Origin: Nakamurella flavida
Lineage (GTDB): Bacteria > Actinomycetota > Actinomycetes > Mycobacteriales > Nakamurellaceae
NCBI RefSeq assembly: GCF_030811475.1
Contig: NZ_JAUSQV010000001.1
Location: 744,001-808,000 of the forward strand
Reading direction: 5' to 3'
DNA: 64,000 bases
Made by a program: the position numbers and the translations under genes. Numbering within the stretch: position 1 is the first letter of the stretch; each line of letters begins with the position of its first letter. The notes beneath the pieces are model-generated. The model was not told the DNA's origin, made no database searches, and saw only the letters and a program-made list of their open reading frames with translations. This document shows positions 9,901 through 20,421 of this stretch, one piece after another.

Positions 9901-11529
9901 GGATTCCCGGATCGCATCCAACGGCGGGTTGGTCACCTGGGCGAACAGCTGGGTGAAGTAGTCGAAGAGCATCCGCGGACGCTCGGACAGCGCAGCCTCG
10001 GGGGTGTCGGTGCCCATCGACCCGACGCCCTCGGCCCCCGTCTGCGCCATCGGCGCGACGAGGACGCGCAGCTCCTCCTCGGTGTACCCGAAGATCTGCT
10101 GGCGACGCAGCACCTCGGCGTGCGGGGTGACCACGTACTCGCGGCTGGGCAGCTCGCTGAGCCGCAGCAGCCCGGCCGAGACCCACTCGGCGTACGGGTT
10201 CTCGTGGGCCAAGCCGCTCTTGATCTCACCGTCGACCAGGATCCGGCCCTGGTCGGTGTCGACCAGGAACATCCGACCCGGCTGCAGCCGGCCGCGCTCG
10301 ACGATCTTCTCCGGCGGGATGGACAGGACCCCTGCTTCGGAGGCCAGCACCACCGTGTCGTCGGTGGTCAGCCACCAGCGCCCGGGCCGCAGACCGTTGC
10401 GGTCCAGCACCGCGCCGAGCAGCGTGCCGTCGGTGAAGGTCACGCAGGCCGGTCCGTCCCAGGGTTCGATGACCGAGGCGTGGAACTCGGCGAACGCCCG
10501 GATGTCCGGGTCCATGGCGACGTTGTTCTCCCAGGCCTCCGGGATCATCATCATCACCGCGTGCGGCAGGCTGCGACCGCCGAGGTGCAGCAGCTCGAGC
10601 ACCTCGTCGAAGGTCGCCGAGTCCGAGGCGTCCGGGCTGCAGACCGGGAAGACCCGCTTGAGGTCACCCGGGATGAGATCGGTGGCCAGCAGGGCCTCGC
10701 GGGCCCGCATCCGGTTGCGGTTGCCGCGGACGGTGTTGATCTCGCCGTTGTGCGCGATGAACCGGAACGGGTGCGCCAACGGCCATGCCGGGAAGGTGTT
10801 CGTGGAGAACCGGGAGTGCACGATCGCGATGGCGCTCTCGGTGCGCACATCGGTGAGATCGGCGAAGAAGGCCGGCAGCTGCTCGGTGGTGAGCATGCCC
10901 TTGTAGACCATGGTGCGACTGGACAGCGAGCAGAAGTAGGTGCCCACGCCGGCCTCGGTGGTGGCCTTGCGGAAGAGCTTGCGGGCCGGGTAGACGAGCC
11001 GGTCCAGGTCGATGCCGGCCGGACGGCTGCCGTCCTCGCGGGCCGGCGCGGCCAGGAAGAGCTGCTCGAACGCCGGCATCACGTCCCGGGCCATCTGTCC
11101 CACGCCGGCGCCGACCGCGTCGGCGGGCACGGTGCGCCAGCCCAGCAGCTCGAGGTTCTCGTCGCGGGCGATGCCGGCGATGATCTCCTTCGCGCGGGCG
11201 CGCTCGGTCTCCCCGGCGGGCAGGAAGGCGATGCCGACGGCATAGGCCTCCCCGTGCCGGGGATCGTCGGCGACGGGCAGGGGGAAGTCGACGACGGCGC
11301 GCAGCAAGGCGTCCGGGATCTGGATGAGGATGCCCGCGCCGTCACCGACCGCCGGGTCCGCCCCGGCGGCGCCGCGGTGGTCGAGGTTGATCAGGGCGGT
11401 CACGCCGTCGGCCACGATCTTGTGGCTCCGGCGCCCCTTGATGTCCGCGACCGCGGCGACACCGCAGGAATCGCTCTCGAGTGCAGGGTCGTACAGCCCC
11501 TGGGGGGCGGGCATCGCCGAGAACTCCAC
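6955..11529 (-). CDS. gltB: Glutamate synthase, large subunit
   Basis: The GOGAT alpha subunit transfers the glutamine amide nitrogen to 2-oxoglutarate. The order is an N-terminal class II glutamine amidotransferase, a central domain, an FMN-binding synthase domain and a C-terminal beta-helix. With the GTG start the protein is 1524 residues and the amidotransferase nucleophile is Cys22 in [12 protein letters not shown], exposed after removal of a 21-residue propeptide. The Fe-S cysteines are in [21 protein letters not shown] chose this start because GGGAGG is 6 nt upstream; the open frame runs further upstream without family similarity. It forms an operon with gltD. Confidence 0.97.
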   Translation of the reverse strand: MEFSAMPAPQGLYDPALESDSCGVAAVADIKGRRSHKIVADGVTALINLDHRGAAGADPAVGDGAGILIQIPDALLRAVVDFPLPVADDPRHGEAYAVGIAFLPAGETERARAKEIIAGIARDENLELLGWRTVPADAVGAGVGQMARDVMPAFEQLFLAAPAREDGSRPAGIDLDRLVYPARKLFRKATTEAGVGTYFCSLSSRTMVYKGMLTTEQLPAFFADLTDVRTESAIAIVHSRFSTNTFPAWPLAHPFRFIAHNGEINTVRGNRNRMRAREALLATDLIPGDLKRVFPVCSPDASDSATFDEVLELLHLGGRSLPHAVMMMIPEAWENNVAMDPDIRAFAEFHASVIEPWDGPACVTFTDGTLLGAVLDRNGLRPGRWWLTTDDTVVLASEAGVLSIPPEKIVERGRLQPGRMFLVDTDQGRILVDGEIKSGLAHENPYAEWVSAGLLRLSELPSREYVVTPHAEVLRRQQIFGYTEEELRVLVAPMAQTGAEGVGSMGTDTPEAALSERPRMLFDYFTQLFAQVTNPPLDAIRESVVTSLSSVIGPEQNLLKPGPASCRQIVLPLPVIDNIDLAKLVGINDDGNLPGFAGVKIPGLYRVAGGAAALAEAIEECRRAADAAIADGARILVLSDRFSDEESAPIPSLLLTSAVHQHLVRQKSRTKVALVVEAGDAREVHHIALLLGYGAGAVNPYLAIRSAADLSHQGLLGDVDPRTAIHNLVYALSKGVLKVMSKMGISTVGSYRGAQIFACFGLNQAILDEYFTGTTTRTGGTDLEVIASDVASRHAVAFVPNPTALVHRGLEVGGQYQWRREGEIHLFNPETVYLLQHATRSKQESVFQRYTDKVDELARQGGTLRGLFTLRTDASTAVPIEEVEPATEIVKRFVTGAMSYGSISAEAHQDLAIAMNRLGGKSNTGEGGEDVDRLLDPKRRSAIKQVASGRFGVTSAYLVNAAEIQIKMAQGAKPGEGGQLPGHKVYPWIAETRHATPGVGLISPPPHHDIYSIEDLKQLIHDVRNANPAAAVSVKLVSEPGVGTVAAGVTKAHADKVIVAGNDGGTGAAALTSLKHCGQPWELGLAETQQTLRLNQLRAQVRVQVDGGLKTGRDVVVAALLGAEEFGFSTAPLIVAGCIMMRVCHLDTCPVGIATQNPVLRERYTGTPEFVETFFLYLAEQVRGYLAELGFRTIDEAVGQAQRLDVSTAVAHHRARGLDLAPLLEIPAIDSPLYSTHPARHDLSATLDARLVEQAAHTLETGEPVRISSPIRNVDRTAGTMLGSEVTRRFGPEGLPEHTIAIDLLGTAGQSLGAFLPRGVSITLTGDANDYIGKGLSGGRIVVRPEENSPAQAEGAKIQVIGGNTVGYGATSGEMFLRGRVGERFAVRNSGALMVTEGSGDHACEYMTGGRVVILGRTGRNVGAGMSGGIAYLLDADPAKVNGELVDLEELAQDEVIWLGEVVTAHLDLTGSRVARDLLANWPLSAQRFSRVMPRDYRRVLSVMAEAAERGLDANEMIMESARG

Positions 11530-11995
11530 GGCAGGCCTCCCGTCGTCGGCGGTGCGGTCGCCACGGCGACCGACACGCGAGAAGTGATGGGTGTGGGCGG
11601 GATGCGGCGCATCCGTTCCGTCGTGTGACCGGTCACGGAGGGCCGACGTGGTCGGCCTTCCCCGCATCCGTTGCAGAGCAGGGGTGAGGGCGTCCGTGCG
11701 GGATCACCGCCGTGTCGCCCGTGATCCCCGTAGTCGCCTGCGCGGAGCGCAGTCGGGCACAGGTGATCACCGGGACGACGATGGCCCAATCCACCTGGGA
11801 ATTTACCGCACCCTCGCACCGGCGGCGTACCTCCGGCGGTATCGGTCCGGACACCTTCCCGACGCCCCCGGACACCCCCGGTGGGCGACCCCGGGGCGCC
11901 GCCGGTGGATCTTGCCGGGTGGAGCCGGGTGCCGACGGCGGAGGCGGCGATGTCGCATCCGCCGACCGGCCGCGGGGGCCGGTCGGCCGGTCGGG
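11530..11995 (-). other. gltB upstream region with several inverted repeats; no gene seen
   Basis: This 466-bp gap precedes the gltBD operon. On the minus strand it contains a GGATCAC/GTGATCC stem, a CTGCGC/GCGCAG hairpin, a perfect GGCCGAC-CAC-GTCGGCC hairpin (11641-11657), the palindrome GTGACCGGTCAC (11625-11636) and a GGATGC/GCATCC hairpin (11600-11614). I recognise no riboswitch class or GlnR box with confidence. No open frame here looks coding. It probably holds the gltB promoter and a structured 5' leader. Confidence 0.4.
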
Positions 11996-13123
11996 TCAGG
12001 GGGTCGGGTCGACCCGGTCCGTCCCCGTGGTCCCGGTCGACGCCGGGGTCCCGGTGGGGGCCGGGGACGACCCACCCGAGCGGACGGCCCGGTCGACCGT
12101 GGGATTCCCGTCGGTGTCGCGATCTCCGTCGGTGTCGCGTCCGCCGTCGGTGTCGCGTCCGCCGTCGCTCGGCCGGTCGCCGGCCGGGGGAACGTCGTCG
12201 GTCGCCGCCGCGTCCTCCCCGTCGTCCGGGCCGGGGCCGCGGACCAGGGCCGGATCCTCCCGACCGGCGTGCCGGCGCAGGACGAGGAACACCACGGCGC
12301 ACAGGAACACGATCACCGAGGTGAACACGTTGATCCGAAGTCCGAGGAAGGTGTTGGCGGGGTCGATGCGGAGCATCTCGATCCAGGTGCGGCCCAGCGT
12401 GTAGCCGGCCACGTAGAGCGCGAAGACCCGCCCGCCGCCGAGGCGGTACCGGCGGTCGAGGGCGACGATGATCGCGGCGACCGCGAGGTTCCAGAGCAGC
12501 TCGTACAGGAAGGTCGGCTGGTAGATCCCGCAGAGCACCTCCGGGTTCGCCTTGACGTAGTCGGTCGGGAACTCGCACAGCCCGCCGGTGGGCACACCGC
12601 CGGGCACCCCGTCCGGGGTGCGGACGAACACCTCCAGCCCCCAGGGCAAGGTGGTCGGGCTGCCGAACAGCTCCTGGTTGAACCAGTTGCCGAGGCGGCC
12701 GATGGCCTGGGCGGTGACGATGCCGGGGGCGATGGCGTCGGCGAAGGCCGGGAACGACACCTTGTACCGCCGGCAGCCGATCCAGGCACCGACCGCGCCG
12801 AGGGCGATGGCCCCCCAGATGCCGAGGCCACCGTTCCAGATGGCGAGGGCGTTCCAGGGGTTGCGGCCGGGCCCGAAGTAGAGCTGGTTGTCGGTGACGA
12901 CGTGGTAGATCCGACCGCCCACGATGCCGAACGGCACCATGAACACCGCGATGTCGGTGACCCGACCGGGTCGTCCACCGCGGGCGACGAATCGCTTGTT
13001 GCCCCACCAGACGCCGACCGCGATGCCGATGATGATGAAGACCGCGTAGGCGCGGATGGCCAGCGGGCCGAGGTACCAGACCCCCTGCGGTGGCGACGGG
13101 ATACCGGTGAGGACGGCGTTCAC
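11996..13123 (-). CDS. lgt: Prolipoprotein diacylglyceryl transferase
   Basis: This integral membrane enzyme transfers diacylglycerol from phosphatidylglycerol to the lipobox cysteine of prolipoproteins. The core (about residues 1-275) has multiple membrane spans and family motifs including GGRIYHVVTDNQ and the signature GRLGNWFNQELFG. A further hallmark is RTWIEMLRIDPAN. At 375 residues it is longer than enterobacterial Lgt because of a hydrophilic, Asp/Gly/Thr-rich C-terminal tail with tandem DTDGGR-type hexamers, a common actinobacterial trait. The GTG start overlaps the trpA stop (GTGA), so it is coupled to the trp operon. Confidence 0.96.
   Translation of the reverse strand: MNAVLTGIPSPPQGVWYLGPLAIRAYAVFIIIGIAVGVWWGNKRFVARGGRPGRVTDIAVFMVPFGIVGGRIYHVVTDNQLYFGPGRNPWNALAIWNGGLGIWGAIALGAVGAWIGCRRYKVSFPAFADAIAPGIVTAQAIGRLGNWFNQELFGSPTTLPWGLEVFVRTPDGVPGGVPTGGLCEFPTDYVKANPEVLCGIYQPTFLYELLWNLAVAAIIVALDRRYRLGGGRVFALYVAGYTLGRTWIEMLRIDPANTFLGLRINVFTSVIVFLCAVVFLVLRRHAGREDPALVRGPGPDDGEDAAATDDVPPAGDRPSDGGRDTDGGRDTDGDRDTDGNPTVDRAVRSGGSSPAPTGTPASTGTTGTDRVDPTP
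12110..12163. repeat. 18-bp tandem repeat encoding the Lgt tail
   Basis: Three copies with an 18-bp period around GTCGGTGTCGC encode successive Asp-Thr-Asp-Gly hexamers near the Lgt C-terminus. The array is in frame, so copy-number change would preserve the gene. Confidence 0.75.
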
Positions 13124-14073
13124 GCCACGTCGCCGGCCGGGGTGGGGGTGCGCACCCCGTCGGCCAGTTCCTCGGCGAGCGCGGCGACCGCGCGCGCGGC
13201 CCCGACGGCTCCGTTGTCCGCGGCCTTGGCTATCGACACGAAGGCCGACCCCACGATGACGGCATCGGCGTAGGAGGCGATCTCCGCCGCCTGCCGTCCG
13301 GTGCGGACGCCGAGGCCGACCCCGATGGGCAGGTCGGTGAGCTCACGGCAGCGGGCGACCAGACCGGGGGCCGCCGAGGACACCTGGTCCCGGGCGCCGG
13401 TGACGCCCATGGTCGACGCCGCGTACAGGAAGCCGCGGGTGGCACCCGCGGTCAGGGCGATGCGTTCCGGCCCGGTGGACGGGGCCACGAGGAAGATCGG
13501 GGCCAGCCCGGCCGCGTCCATCGCCGACCGCCAGGGGCCGGCCTCGTCGACGATCAGATCGGGGGTGATGACCCCGGCGCCGCCGGCCGACGCCAGATCA
13601 CGAGCGAAGGCGTCGACCCCGTAGGCCATGACGGGGTTGAAGTAGGTCATGACCACGGCGCGACCACCGGCCGCGGTGACCGACTCGACCAGGGTGATCA
13701 GCTTGCGGGCCGAGAACCCGGCGGCCAACGAGGCCTGCTGGGCGTCTTGGATGACCGGGCCGTCGAGAACCGGGTCGGAGAAGGGCATGCCGACCTCGAC
13801 CAGGTCGCAGCCGCCCTCCACCATCGCCCGGAACAGCGCGACGGAGGTGTCCGCGTCCGGGTAGCCGGCGGGCAGGTAGCCGACCAGCGCGGCCCGGCCC
13901 TCGGCGCGGGTGGCGGCGAACATGTCGGCGAGCTGCTGCTGGGGCTGCGCCGCCGGAGTGGCGGCCCCCGTCGCGCCGGGGACGGCGAGATCCACCCGGT
14001 CCACCGGTCCGAGACCGGCCGAGGTCCACTGCGGGCTGGGTGACAGCGCGCCGTCCGGCTCCGCGGCGGTCAC
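13120..14073 (-). CDS. trpA: Tryptophan synthase alpha subunit
   Basis: The alpha subunit cleaves indole-3-glycerol phosphate to indole and glyceraldehyde 3-phosphate, feeding indole to TrpB. The TIM-barrel core starts at about residue 47 and shows [14 protein letters not shown], the catalytic Glu and Asp region in [18 protein letters not shown], and the phosphate-binding end [14 protein letters not shown]. About 45 N-terminal residues are an unconserved Ala/Pro/Gln-rich extension, so the true start may be internal. The GTG overlaps the trpB stop by 4 bp, and trpA overlaps lgt similarly. Confidence 0.96.
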   Translation of the reverse strand: MTAAEPDGALSPSPQWTSAGLGPVDRVDLAVPGATGAATPAAQPQQQLADMFAATRAEGRAALVGYLPAGYPDADTSVALFRAMVEGGCDLVEVGMPFSDPVLDGPVIQDAQQASLAAGFSARKLITLVESVTAAGGRAVVMTYFNPVMAYGVDAFARDLASAGGAGVITPDLIVDEAGPWRSAMDAAGLAPIFLVAPSTGPERIALTAGATRGFLYAASTMGVTGARDQVSSAAPGLVARCRELTDLPIGVGLGVRTGRQAAEIASYADAVIVGSAFVSIAKAADNGAVGAARAVAALAEELADGVRTPTPAGDVA

Positions 14074-15554
14074 AGCTGGATGTCCTGGCCGCTGGGGGCG
14101 GCGGGGAAGTCGGACGGCCGCACGGCCGGTGGCCCGTCGGGGGCGTTCACCGCACCCTTCTCGGCCGCCTCGGTGGCGCGCTCCGTGCCGTCGACCGCGG
14201 TGTCGTCACCGAGACCGAACCACCGCAGGGCCGTCTCCATGTCCTTGTCGCCACGACCGGAGACGTTGATCAGCACGATCCCGCCGGGGCCGATCTCGCG
14301 GGCCAGGGCCACCCCGCCGGCGACCGCGTGGGCCGACTCGATGGCCGGGATGATGCCCTCGGTCCGGGACAGCAGCGCGAACGCGTCCATGGCCTGGGTG
14401 TCGGTGATCGGCCGGTACTCCGCGCGGGAGATGTCGGCGAGGTGCGAGTGCTCGGGGCCGACGCCCGGGTAGTCCAGGCCGGCGGAGATCGAGTGCGACT
14501 CGGCGACCTGGCCGTCCTCGTTCTGCAGCAGGAACGACCGCGCCCCGTGCAGGACGCCGACCGTCCCGCCACTGATGGTGGAGGCGTGTCGGCCGGTCTC
14601 CACCCCGTCGCCGCCGGCCTCGAGACCGACCAGGCGGACGTCCGGGTCGTCCAGGAAGGCGTGGAAGATGCCGATGGCGTTGGAGCCGCCGCCGACGCAG
14701 GCGGCGACGGCGTCGGGCAGGCGGCCGGTGAGCCGCTGCACCTGTACCCGCGCCTCGAGTCCGATGATCCGCTGGAAGTCGCGCACGATGACCGGGAACG
14801 GGTGCGGCCCGCCGACCGTGCCGAACAGGTAGAAGGTGTGGTCGACGTTGGTCACCCAGTCGCGGAACGCCTCGTTGATGGCGTCCTTGAGGGTGGCCGA
14901 CCCGTTGTCCACCGGGACGACCTCCGCGCCGAGCAGGCGCATGCGAGCGACGTTCAGGGCCTGGCGCTCGGTGTCGACACGCCCCATGTAGACGGTGCAC
15001 TGCAGGCCGAGCAGGGCGGCGGCGGTGGCGGTGGCCACGCCGTGCTGGCCGGCGCCCGTCTCGGCGATGACCTTCGTCTTGCCCATCCGCTGGGCGAGCA
15101 GGGCCTGCCCGAGCACGTTGTTGATCTTGTGGCTGCCGGTGTGGTTCAGGTCTTCCCGCTTGAGCAGGATGCGGGCCCCGCCGACCTCGGCGGTCAGCCG
15201 CGCGGCGTCCGACAGCGGGCTGGGGCGCCCGGCGTACGTCTCGGCCAACCGGTCCAGCTCGGCCAGGAACTCGGGATCGATGCGGGCCTTGCGGTAGGCC
15301 TCGGCCACCTCGTCGAGAGCGCCGACCAGCGCCTCGGGCAGCCACCGGCCGCCGAAGTCACCGAAGTAGCCGCGCTCGTCCGGGTCGTGGTCGGTGCCGG
15401 CCAGGGCGTCGGAGTGACGGGGCAGGCCGTCGGCGCGGGGCGGCAGGCCCTCCGCACGGGGGGCACGGCCGGCGGACGGACCGCCCGCGGGCCGGACGGG
15501 TGTGGTCGGGTCGACCGGACGGTCGATCCCAGCGGGACTCACCACAGCAGGCAC
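14070..15554 (-). CDS. trpB: Tryptophan synthase beta subunit
   Basis: This PLP enzyme condenses indole with serine to make tryptophan. Landmarks are [12 protein letters not shown], the PLP lysine in [34 protein letters not shown], the phosphate loop [13 protein letters not shown] and the C-terminal [10 protein letters not shown]. The first 50 or so residues are a proline- and arginine-rich extension before [14 protein letters not shown], where family similarity begins. In-frame GTG codons at 15545 and 15542, with GGAG upstream, are alternative starts. It overlaps trpA by 4 bp. Confidence 0.97.
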   Translation of the reverse strand: MPAVVSPAGIDRPVDPTTPVRPAGGPSAGRAPRAEGLPPRADGLPRHSDALAGTDHDPDERGYFGDFGGRWLPEALVGALDEVAEAYRKARIDPEFLAELDRLAETYAGRPSPLSDAARLTAEVGGARILLKREDLNHTGSHKINNVLGQALLAQRMGKTKVIAETGAGQHGVATATAAALLGLQCTVYMGRVDTERQALNVARMRLLGAEVVPVDNGSATLKDAINEAFRDWVTNVDHTFYLFGTVGGPHPFPVIVRDFQRIIGLEARVQVQRLTGRLPDAVAACVGGGSNAIGIFHAFLDDPDVRLVGLEAGGDGVETGRHASTISGGTVGVLHGARSFLLQNEDGQVAESHSISAGLDYPGVGPEHSHLADISRAEYRPITDTQAMDAFALLSRTEGIIPAIESAHAVAGGVALAREIGPGGIVLINVSGRGDKDMETALRWFGLGDDTAVDGTERATEAAEKGAVNAPDGPPAVRPSDFPAAPSGQDIQL

Positions 15555-15633
15555 TCCAGACGTGCTCGGGACGGGACGGCGCCACCGCGGGAGGCGGCCT
15601 GCCGATCATGCCTCAGCCGACCGACAGCCAGGC

Positions 15634-16443
15634 TCAGCGGGACGGGCGGGGGCAGGACGGATGGGATCCGGCGGTCACCAGGTCGGCCACCGCGGCCCGC
15701 GGATCACCGGCGGTCACGAGCCCCTCGCCGACGAGGACGGCATCGGCGCCCGCTCCGGCGTAGGCCAGCAGATCGGCCGGTCCCCGCACGCCGGACTCGG
15801 CGATGCGGATGACGTCGTTCGGGAGGTTGGAGGCGATCCGGGCGAAGACGGCCCGGTCGACCTGCAGGGTCTTGAGATCCCGTGCGTTCACGCCGATGAC
15901 CTTGGCCCCGGCCTCGAGCGCGCGGTCGCGCTCCTCCTCGGTGTGCACCTCGACCAGCGCCGTCATCCCCAGGGACTCGACGCGCTCGAGGAGGCCGTGC
16001 AGCACGTTCTGCTCAAGGGCGGCCACGATGAGCAGGACGAGGTCGGCGCCGTGGGCCCGGGCCTCGTGGACCTGGTACGGGCTGACCACGAAGTCCTTGC
16101 GCAGGACCGGGACGTCGACGGCGGCGCGGACGGCGTCCAGGTCGGCGAGGCTGCCGCCGAACCGGCGCTCCTCGGTGAGGACCGAGATGACCCGCGCGCC
16201 GCCGTCGGCGTAGAGCGCGGCGAGCGCGGCCGGATCGGCGATGGTGGCCAGGGCGCCCTTGGACGGGCTGGACCGCTTGACCTCGGCGATGACCCCCACG
16301 CCGGGCTCGCGGAGCACGTCCAGCACCCGCCGGGGGGACGGGGCGTCGGCCGCACGGGCCTTGACCTCGGCCAACGACAGCGCGGCCTCGCGCACGGCCA
16401 GATCCTGACGGACCCCGTCGATGATCGACTCGAGTACGTTCAT
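15634..16443 (-). CDS. trpC: Indole-3-glycerol-phosphate synthase
   Basis: TrpC converts carboxyphenylaminodeoxyribulose phosphate to indole-3-glycerol phosphate. With 269 residues it has normal length and no TrpF fusion. Motifs seen are [13 protein letters not shown] with the catalytic lysine, [33 protein letters not shown] and [13 protein letters not shown]. The ATG at 16443 is preceded by a GGGGGG run with suitable spacing; the open frame continues upstream without similarity. It lies between the membrane gene trpM and trpB in the usual actinobacterial order. Confidence 0.96.
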   Translation of the reverse strand: MNVLESIIDGVRQDLAVREAALSLAEVKARAADAPSPRRVLDVLREPGVGVIAEVKRSSPSKGALATIADPAALAALYADGGARVISVLTEERRFGGSLADLDAVRAAVDVPVLRKDFVVSPYQVHEARAHGADLVLLIVAALEQNVLHGLLERVESLGMTALVEVHTEEERDRALEAGAKVIGVNARDLKTLQVDRAVFARIASNLPNDVIRIAESGVRGPADLLAYAGAGADAVLVGEGLVTAGDPRAAVADLVTAGSHPSCPRPSR

Positions 16444-16611
16444 CTGCTTACCCCCCGGTGCCGGGCCACAGGTGGGGCTCCGGGCATTCGTCGCCATCGG
16501 AGCTCGCCGCTTGCTGGACGCGGTCTCTTGGACGGCCATCGTAACCGCCACGAACCGCCCCGTCGGACACCTGGAACGGGGTGGGATCGCCCCCCGGACG
16601 AGGGGCGCCGG

Positions 16612-17421
16612 TCATCCCGGGCCGCGTTCCGTGGGCGGTTCGGGTGGATCGGACGGGTCGGTGGCCCCTCCTCCGGGGCCATCCCGACGGGTGACCACCT
16701 GGCGGCCGTCGGCACCGGCGGTCGGGTCGGAACCGGAATCCAGCTGGTTCCACCAGTCCACGGTGCGGGCCTCGGCGTCCCCCGCTCCGCCGGCTCCCGA
16801 TCCGTCGTCCGGGCCGACCGGGCCGGAGCCGGCGGTCGAGGTCACCCCGTCCTGTCGGCCCGGGTCCGGGACCGGGAGCATCGACGCCGTGGACGCCCCC
16901 GGGGTGCGGCTCCCCGGTCGCCGACGTTCGTAGCGGGCACCCAGGGTCCGACGCCGGCCGACCCCGCGGCCCGTCACCACCAGGAGTCCGGCGACGACCA
17001 CGGCCAACGCACCGACGACGGCGATCAGGGGTCCCCACGGGCGACCGGTCGCCTCGGCGGTCGCGGTCGCGGGCCGGACCAACTGTCCGGCCAGGGCCGC
17101 CGGGGGCGTGAAGAGGGCCAGCACCGCACGCACGCCCACCAGCAGGCCGGCCAGTACGAGCAGACCACCGACGAGCCGCCGGGCCACCCCCCGGGTGGCC
17201 AGGGTGGCGCCCAGACCGGCGAGCACGACCAGGGCGACGGGGACCAGCTCGGGCAGCGTCGCGGCACCCGACGCGGTCGCGTCGATCCGGCCGGTGAGCG
17301 AGTCGTCGAACGGCTGGCTCCACCAGGTGAACCCCGCCGCGGCGGCCATGGCGATCGCGCCGAGCACCGCGGCCAGCGCGATGACGGCCAGCGGGCGGCG
17401 GGCGGTCGAGGCCTCAGCCAT
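16612..17421 (-). CDS. Trp biosynthesis-associated membrane protein (TIGR02234 family)
   Basis: This 269-residue membrane protein is found in actinobacterial trp operons; its role is not established. It has four predicted membrane spans (about residues 12-33, 58-77, 84-106 and 134-157). The family-typical [10 protein letters not shown] lies in the first extracytoplasmic loop. The C-terminal 100 residues are a disordered Pro/Gly/Asp-rich cytoplasmic tail. The ATG overlaps the trpE stop by 8 bp, so it is coupled to trpE, and trpC follows 168 bp downstream. Any regulatory or transport role is inference from context only. Confidence 0.85.
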   Translation of the reverse strand: MAEASTARRPLAVIALAAVLGAIAMAAAAGFTWWSQPFDDSLTGRIDATASGAATLPELVPVALVVLAGLGATLATRGVARRLVGGLLVLAGLLVGVRAVLALFTPPAALAGQLVRPATATAEATGRPWGPLIAVVGALAVVVAGLLVVTGRGVGRRRTLGARYERRRPGSRTPGASTASMLPVPDPGRQDGVTSTAGSGPVGPDDGSGAGGAGDAEARTVDWWNQLDSGSDPTAGADGRQVVTRRDGPGGGATDPSDPPEPPTERGPG

Positions 17422-19003
17422 GCCGGGTGTCGTCCGGACGGCCCAGTCGGTCGACCGGGGTCATCGTGCCCGCGGCGCCGACCGCGGCGATGACGGCGGC
17501 CGCCTTGGCCTGGCACTCCGCGTCCTCGGTGGCCGGGACGGAATCGGCGACCACGCCCGCGCCGGCCTGGACGTGGGCGACCCCGTCGACGAGCAGGGCG
17601 GTGCGGATGGAGATCGCGGTGTCCGCGTCCCCGGCGAAGTCCAGGTAACCGACCACTCCCCCGTACACGCCCCGGCGGGCGGGTTCGAGCCGGTCGATGA
17701 TCTGCATGGCCCGCGGCTTGGGCGCGCCGGAGAGGGTCCCGGCCGGGAAGCAGGCGGCCAGGGCGTCCCAGGCCGAACGCCCCTGGGCCAGGGTGCCGGT
17801 CACCGTGGACACGATGTGCATGACGTGGCTGTACCGCTCCACGGTGAAGAAGTCGACGACCTTGACGCTGCCCGGCGCGCAGACCCGGCCGAGATCGTTG
17901 CGGCCGAGGTCGACCAGCATGACGTGCTCGGAGCGTTCCTTGGTGTCGGCGAGCAGGTCCTTGGCCAGCAGGACGTCGTCCTCCTCGGTGGCCCCGCGGG
18001 GGCGGGTGCCCGCGATGGGGTGCATCGTCACCAACCCGTCCCGCACGGTGACCAGGGCCTCCGGGGAGGAGCCGACGACGGCCAGCGGGAGACCGTCCAC
18101 GGTCGGCAGCCGCAGCAGGAACATGTAGGGGCTGGGGTTGGTGGCCCGCAGCACGCGGTAGATGTCCAGGGCGTCGGCCTCGGTGGGCACGTCGAACCGC
18201 TGCGACAGCACGACCTGGAAGATGTCGCCGGCCCGGATGTGCTCCTTGGCCGCCTCGACCACGGCCCGGTAGTCGGCCGACTCGGTCCGCCGCCGGACCT
18301 CCGGGTCCTGCGCGGTGAAGACGGCGGCGGCCACGCCGTGCGGCCGGGCCAGGCCACGGGTCATCGCCCCCAACCGGGCGACCGCGTCGTCGTAGGCGGC
18401 GTCCACCCGTTCGTCGGTGGCGTCCCAGTTCACCGCGTTGGCGATGAGGGTGACGGTGCCCTCGTGGTGGTCCAGCGCGGCGAGGTCGGTGGCCAGCATC
18501 ATCACCAGCTCGGGGACGCCGAGCTCGTCGGCGGGTTCCTGGCCGGGCGCACCGAGCCGCTCCAGCCGCCGCACGATGTCGTAGCCGAGATAGCCGACCA
18601 TCCCGCCGGTCAACGGGGGCAACCCGGCCAGCGGCTCGGTCTGCAGCAGGCGCAGCGTCTCGGCCAGCGCGACGAGCGGGTCGCCGTGGGTGGGCAACCC
18701 CACCGGGACCTCCCCCAGCCAGTGCGCGTGCCCGTCGACCTCGGTCAGCGCGGTGCGGGCCTGGACACCGACGAACGACCAGCGCGACCACGACTTCCCG
18801 TGCTCGGCCGACTCCAGCAGGAAGGTGCCGGGCCGGTCCTGGGCCAGGGTGGAGTAGAGCCCGATCGGGGTGATGGCGTCGGCGAGGAGCCTGCGGGTGA
18901 CCGGGATGACCCGGCGACCCTCCGCGGCCAGCGCCCGGAACTCCTCGCGGCCCGGCCGGATCTCCCCCAGGGGAAGCGCCCGGGTGGTCGTCGGCGCGGT
19001 CAT
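17414..19003 (-). CDS. trpE: Anthranilate synthase component I
   Basis: TrpE makes anthranilate from chorismate with ammonia supplied by TrpG, which is not in this window. At 529 residues the length is standard. The tryptophan feedback site LLES is present in [15 protein letters not shown]. The catalytic C-terminal half shows [28 protein letters not shown] and [19 protein letters not shown]. The ATG overlaps the stop of a 20-codon upstream frame; the longer in-frame extension to 19105 has no similarity. It is the first gene of trpE-trpM-trpC-trpB-trpA-lgt. Confidence 0.96.
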   Translation of the reverse strand: MTAPTTTRALPLGEIRPGREEFRALAAEGRRVIPVTRRLLADAITPIGLYSTLAQDRPGTFLLESAEHGKSWSRWSFVGVQARTALTEVDGHAHWLGEVPVGLPTHGDPLVALAETLRLLQTEPLAGLPPLTGGMVGYLGYDIVRRLERLGAPGQEPADELGVPELVMMLATDLAALDHHEGTVTLIANAVNWDATDERVDAAYDDAVARLGAMTRGLARPHGVAAAVFTAQDPEVRRRTESADYRAVVEAAKEHIRAGDIFQVVLSQRFDVPTEADALDIYRVLRATNPSPYMFLLRLPTVDGLPLAVVGSSPEALVTVRDGLVTMHPIAGTRPRGATEEDDVLLAKDLLADTKERSEHVMLVDLGRNDLGRVCAPGSVKVVDFFTVERYSHVMHIVSTVTGTLAQGRSAWDALAACFPAGTLSGAPKPRAMQIIDRLEPARRGVYGGVVGYLDFAGDADTAISIRTALLVDGVAHVQAGAGVVADSVPATEDAECQAKAAAVIAAVGAAGTMTPVDRLGRPDDTRHG

Positions 19004-19062
19004 CGGGCCGCCCCGGGGCAGGGTCGGGCGAGGACGGTGAACGACGGGGGCATGGCGGTCAT
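19000..19062 (-). CDS. Possible 20-residue upstream ORF coupled to trpE
   Basis: A short frame beginning [12 protein letters not shown] ends in a TGA that overlaps the trpE ATG (ATGA). It could couple initiation at trpE to upstream translation. It contains no tryptophan codon, so it is not a classical trp attenuator leader. No clear ribosome-binding site precedes it, and coding status is unproven. Confidence 0.25.
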   Translation of the reverse strand: MTAMPPSFTVLARPCPGAAR

Positions 19063-19128
19063 TGTGCCCGCCGCGGCCGCCCCGACCGTGCCGGTGCCGC
19101 CGCACCCGGCGGTGTCGGCGCCGGTGGC

Positions 19129-19134
19129 TACGCT
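19129..19134 (+). promoter_or_regulatory. Leaderless -10 element (TACGCT) of the MFS gene
   Basis: TACGCT, then 6 nt, then the GTG start; no Shine-Dalgarno can fit. Confidence 0.55.
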
Positions 19135-19140
19135 CCGCCG

Positions 19141-20421
19141 GTGACCCTCCCGCCGTCGACCGGGCCCTGGCAGTCCGGGGCTGCCGTGCGCGCCGTGCAG
19201 CGGCGCACCCTGGTGCTGCTGTCCCTGGCCCAGGTGGCCGGCGGCATCGGGTTCGGGGCCGGGCTCAGCGTCGGGATCCTGCTGGCCACCGACGTGACCC
19301 GGTCCGAGGGGTGGGCCGGGGTGGCCCGCACGTCGACCACGGTGGTCGCGGCGGCGGTCGCCCTGCCGTTGGCCCGGGCCGCGGTGCGCTCCGGGCGTCG
19401 GATCTCGTTGACCACGGGGTGGGCGGTGGCCGCACTGGGATCGGCCCTGCTGGTCGCGGTGGCGGGCATGACCCCGTCCGCCCCGGCCACCCTGCTCCTG
19501 GTGGTGGGACTGGGGCTCACCGGCGCCGGCTCGGCCGCCTCCCTGCAGAGTCGGTACGCCGCGGTCGATCTCGCCCCGGACGACCGGCGGTCGCGACAAC
19601 TCTCCCTGGTGGTGTGGTCGACGACCGTCGGCACCGTCCTCGGACCCAACCTGGGGGTGCCGGGCGAGGCCCTGTCCCGGGCGCTGGGGTTGGCCCCGAT
19701 CGCCGGTGCCTTCGTCATCGCGACCGTCATGCAGCTCGTGGCCGCGCTGATCACCTCGGCCCTGCGCCCCGACCCCCTGGTGCTGGCCGGCCGGTACGTT
19801 GCTCCCCGCGCCCCCGGCGCCGGAGAGCGGCCGTCGGCGGTGGCGGCCCTGCGCCGGGCCTGGGGGCAGCGGCCGTCCCGGCTCGCGCTGATCGCGTTGT
19901 GCGCCGCCCACACCGTGATGGTCGCGGTGATGACCATGACCCCCGTGCACATGGACCACCACGGGGCCTCGCTCGCCCTGGTCGGCCTCACCATCAGCCT
20001 GCACGTGGTCGGCATGTTCGCCTTCTCGCCGTGGGTCGGCGCCGCGGCGGACCGGTTCGGCCGCATCCCGGTGCTGGCCACCGGTGCCGGCGTGTTGCTG
20101 CTCGCCCTGCTCGTGGCCGGCACCTCCGGCGACTCCATGGCGCGGGTCACCGTCGGCCTGGTGCTGATCGGGGTGGGCTGGTCCTGCGCCCTGGTCGCCG
20201 GTTCGGCGCTGCTCACCGAGTCGGTCCCCGAGGCCGATCGGCTGGCCGTGCAGGGCGGGTCGGACGCCGCCATGAACGTGGCCGCGGCGATCGGCGCCGC
20301 AGCCTCCGGTCCCCTGCTCGGCCTGATCGGTTTCGCCGGGCTGTCCGGCTTCGGCGCCGTGCTATTGGGTCTCGCCCTGCTGCTGACGCTGACCGGCCCG
20401 GACCGTCGGGTGGCGGCATGA
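19141..20421 (+). CDS. MFS transporter
   Basis: A 426-residue major facilitator superfamily permease with about 12 hydrophobic spans in two halves. The loop between helices 8 and 9 carries [15 protein letters not shown], a recognisable version of the MFS A-type motif; the matching loop in the first half is degenerate. Substrate unknown; the size fits a drug/metabolite exporter of the DHA1 type. The GTG start follows a leaderless -10. The stop overlaps the start of the following GNAT gene (ATGA), so transporter and acetyltransferase are probably one operon, which suggests a self-protection or detoxification pair (inference). Confidence 0.85.
   Translation: MTLPPSTGPWQSGAAVRAVQRRTLVLLSLAQVAGGIGFGAGLSVGILLATDVTRSEGWAGVARTSTTVVAAAVALPLARAAVRSGRRISLTTGWAVAALGSALLVAVAGMTPSAPATLLLVVGLGLTGAGSAASLQSRYAAVDLAPDDRRSRQLSLVVWSTTVGTVLGPNLGVPGEALSRALGLAPIAGAFVIATVMQLVAALITSALRPDPLVLAGRYVAPRAPGAGERPSAVAALRRAWGQRPSRLALIALCAAHTVMVAVMTMTPVHMDHHGASLALVGLTISLHVVGMFAFSPWVGAAADRFGRIPVLATGAGVLLLALLVAGTSGDSMARVTVGLVLIGVGWSCALVAGSALLTESVPEADRLAVQGGSDAAMNVAAAIGAAASGPLLGLIGFAGLSGFGAVLLGLALLLTLTGPDRRVAA

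Noticed and set aside
7636-11628. A 1330-codon plus-strand open frame opposite gltB
   Set aside because: Long antisense frames are expected at this GC content. The translation is Arg/Gly/Val/His-rich with no family motif, while gltB on the other strand is conserved throughout.
11641-11760. Glutamine or other known riboswitch upstream of gltB
   Set aside because: Hairpins are present but I could not match any conserved riboswitch core by eye, so only a structured region is reported.
16444-16611. trp attenuator or internal promoter before trpC
   Set aside because: A TACGAT hexamer exists near 16538, but there is no Trp-rich leader peptide and no clear terminator/antiterminator pair.
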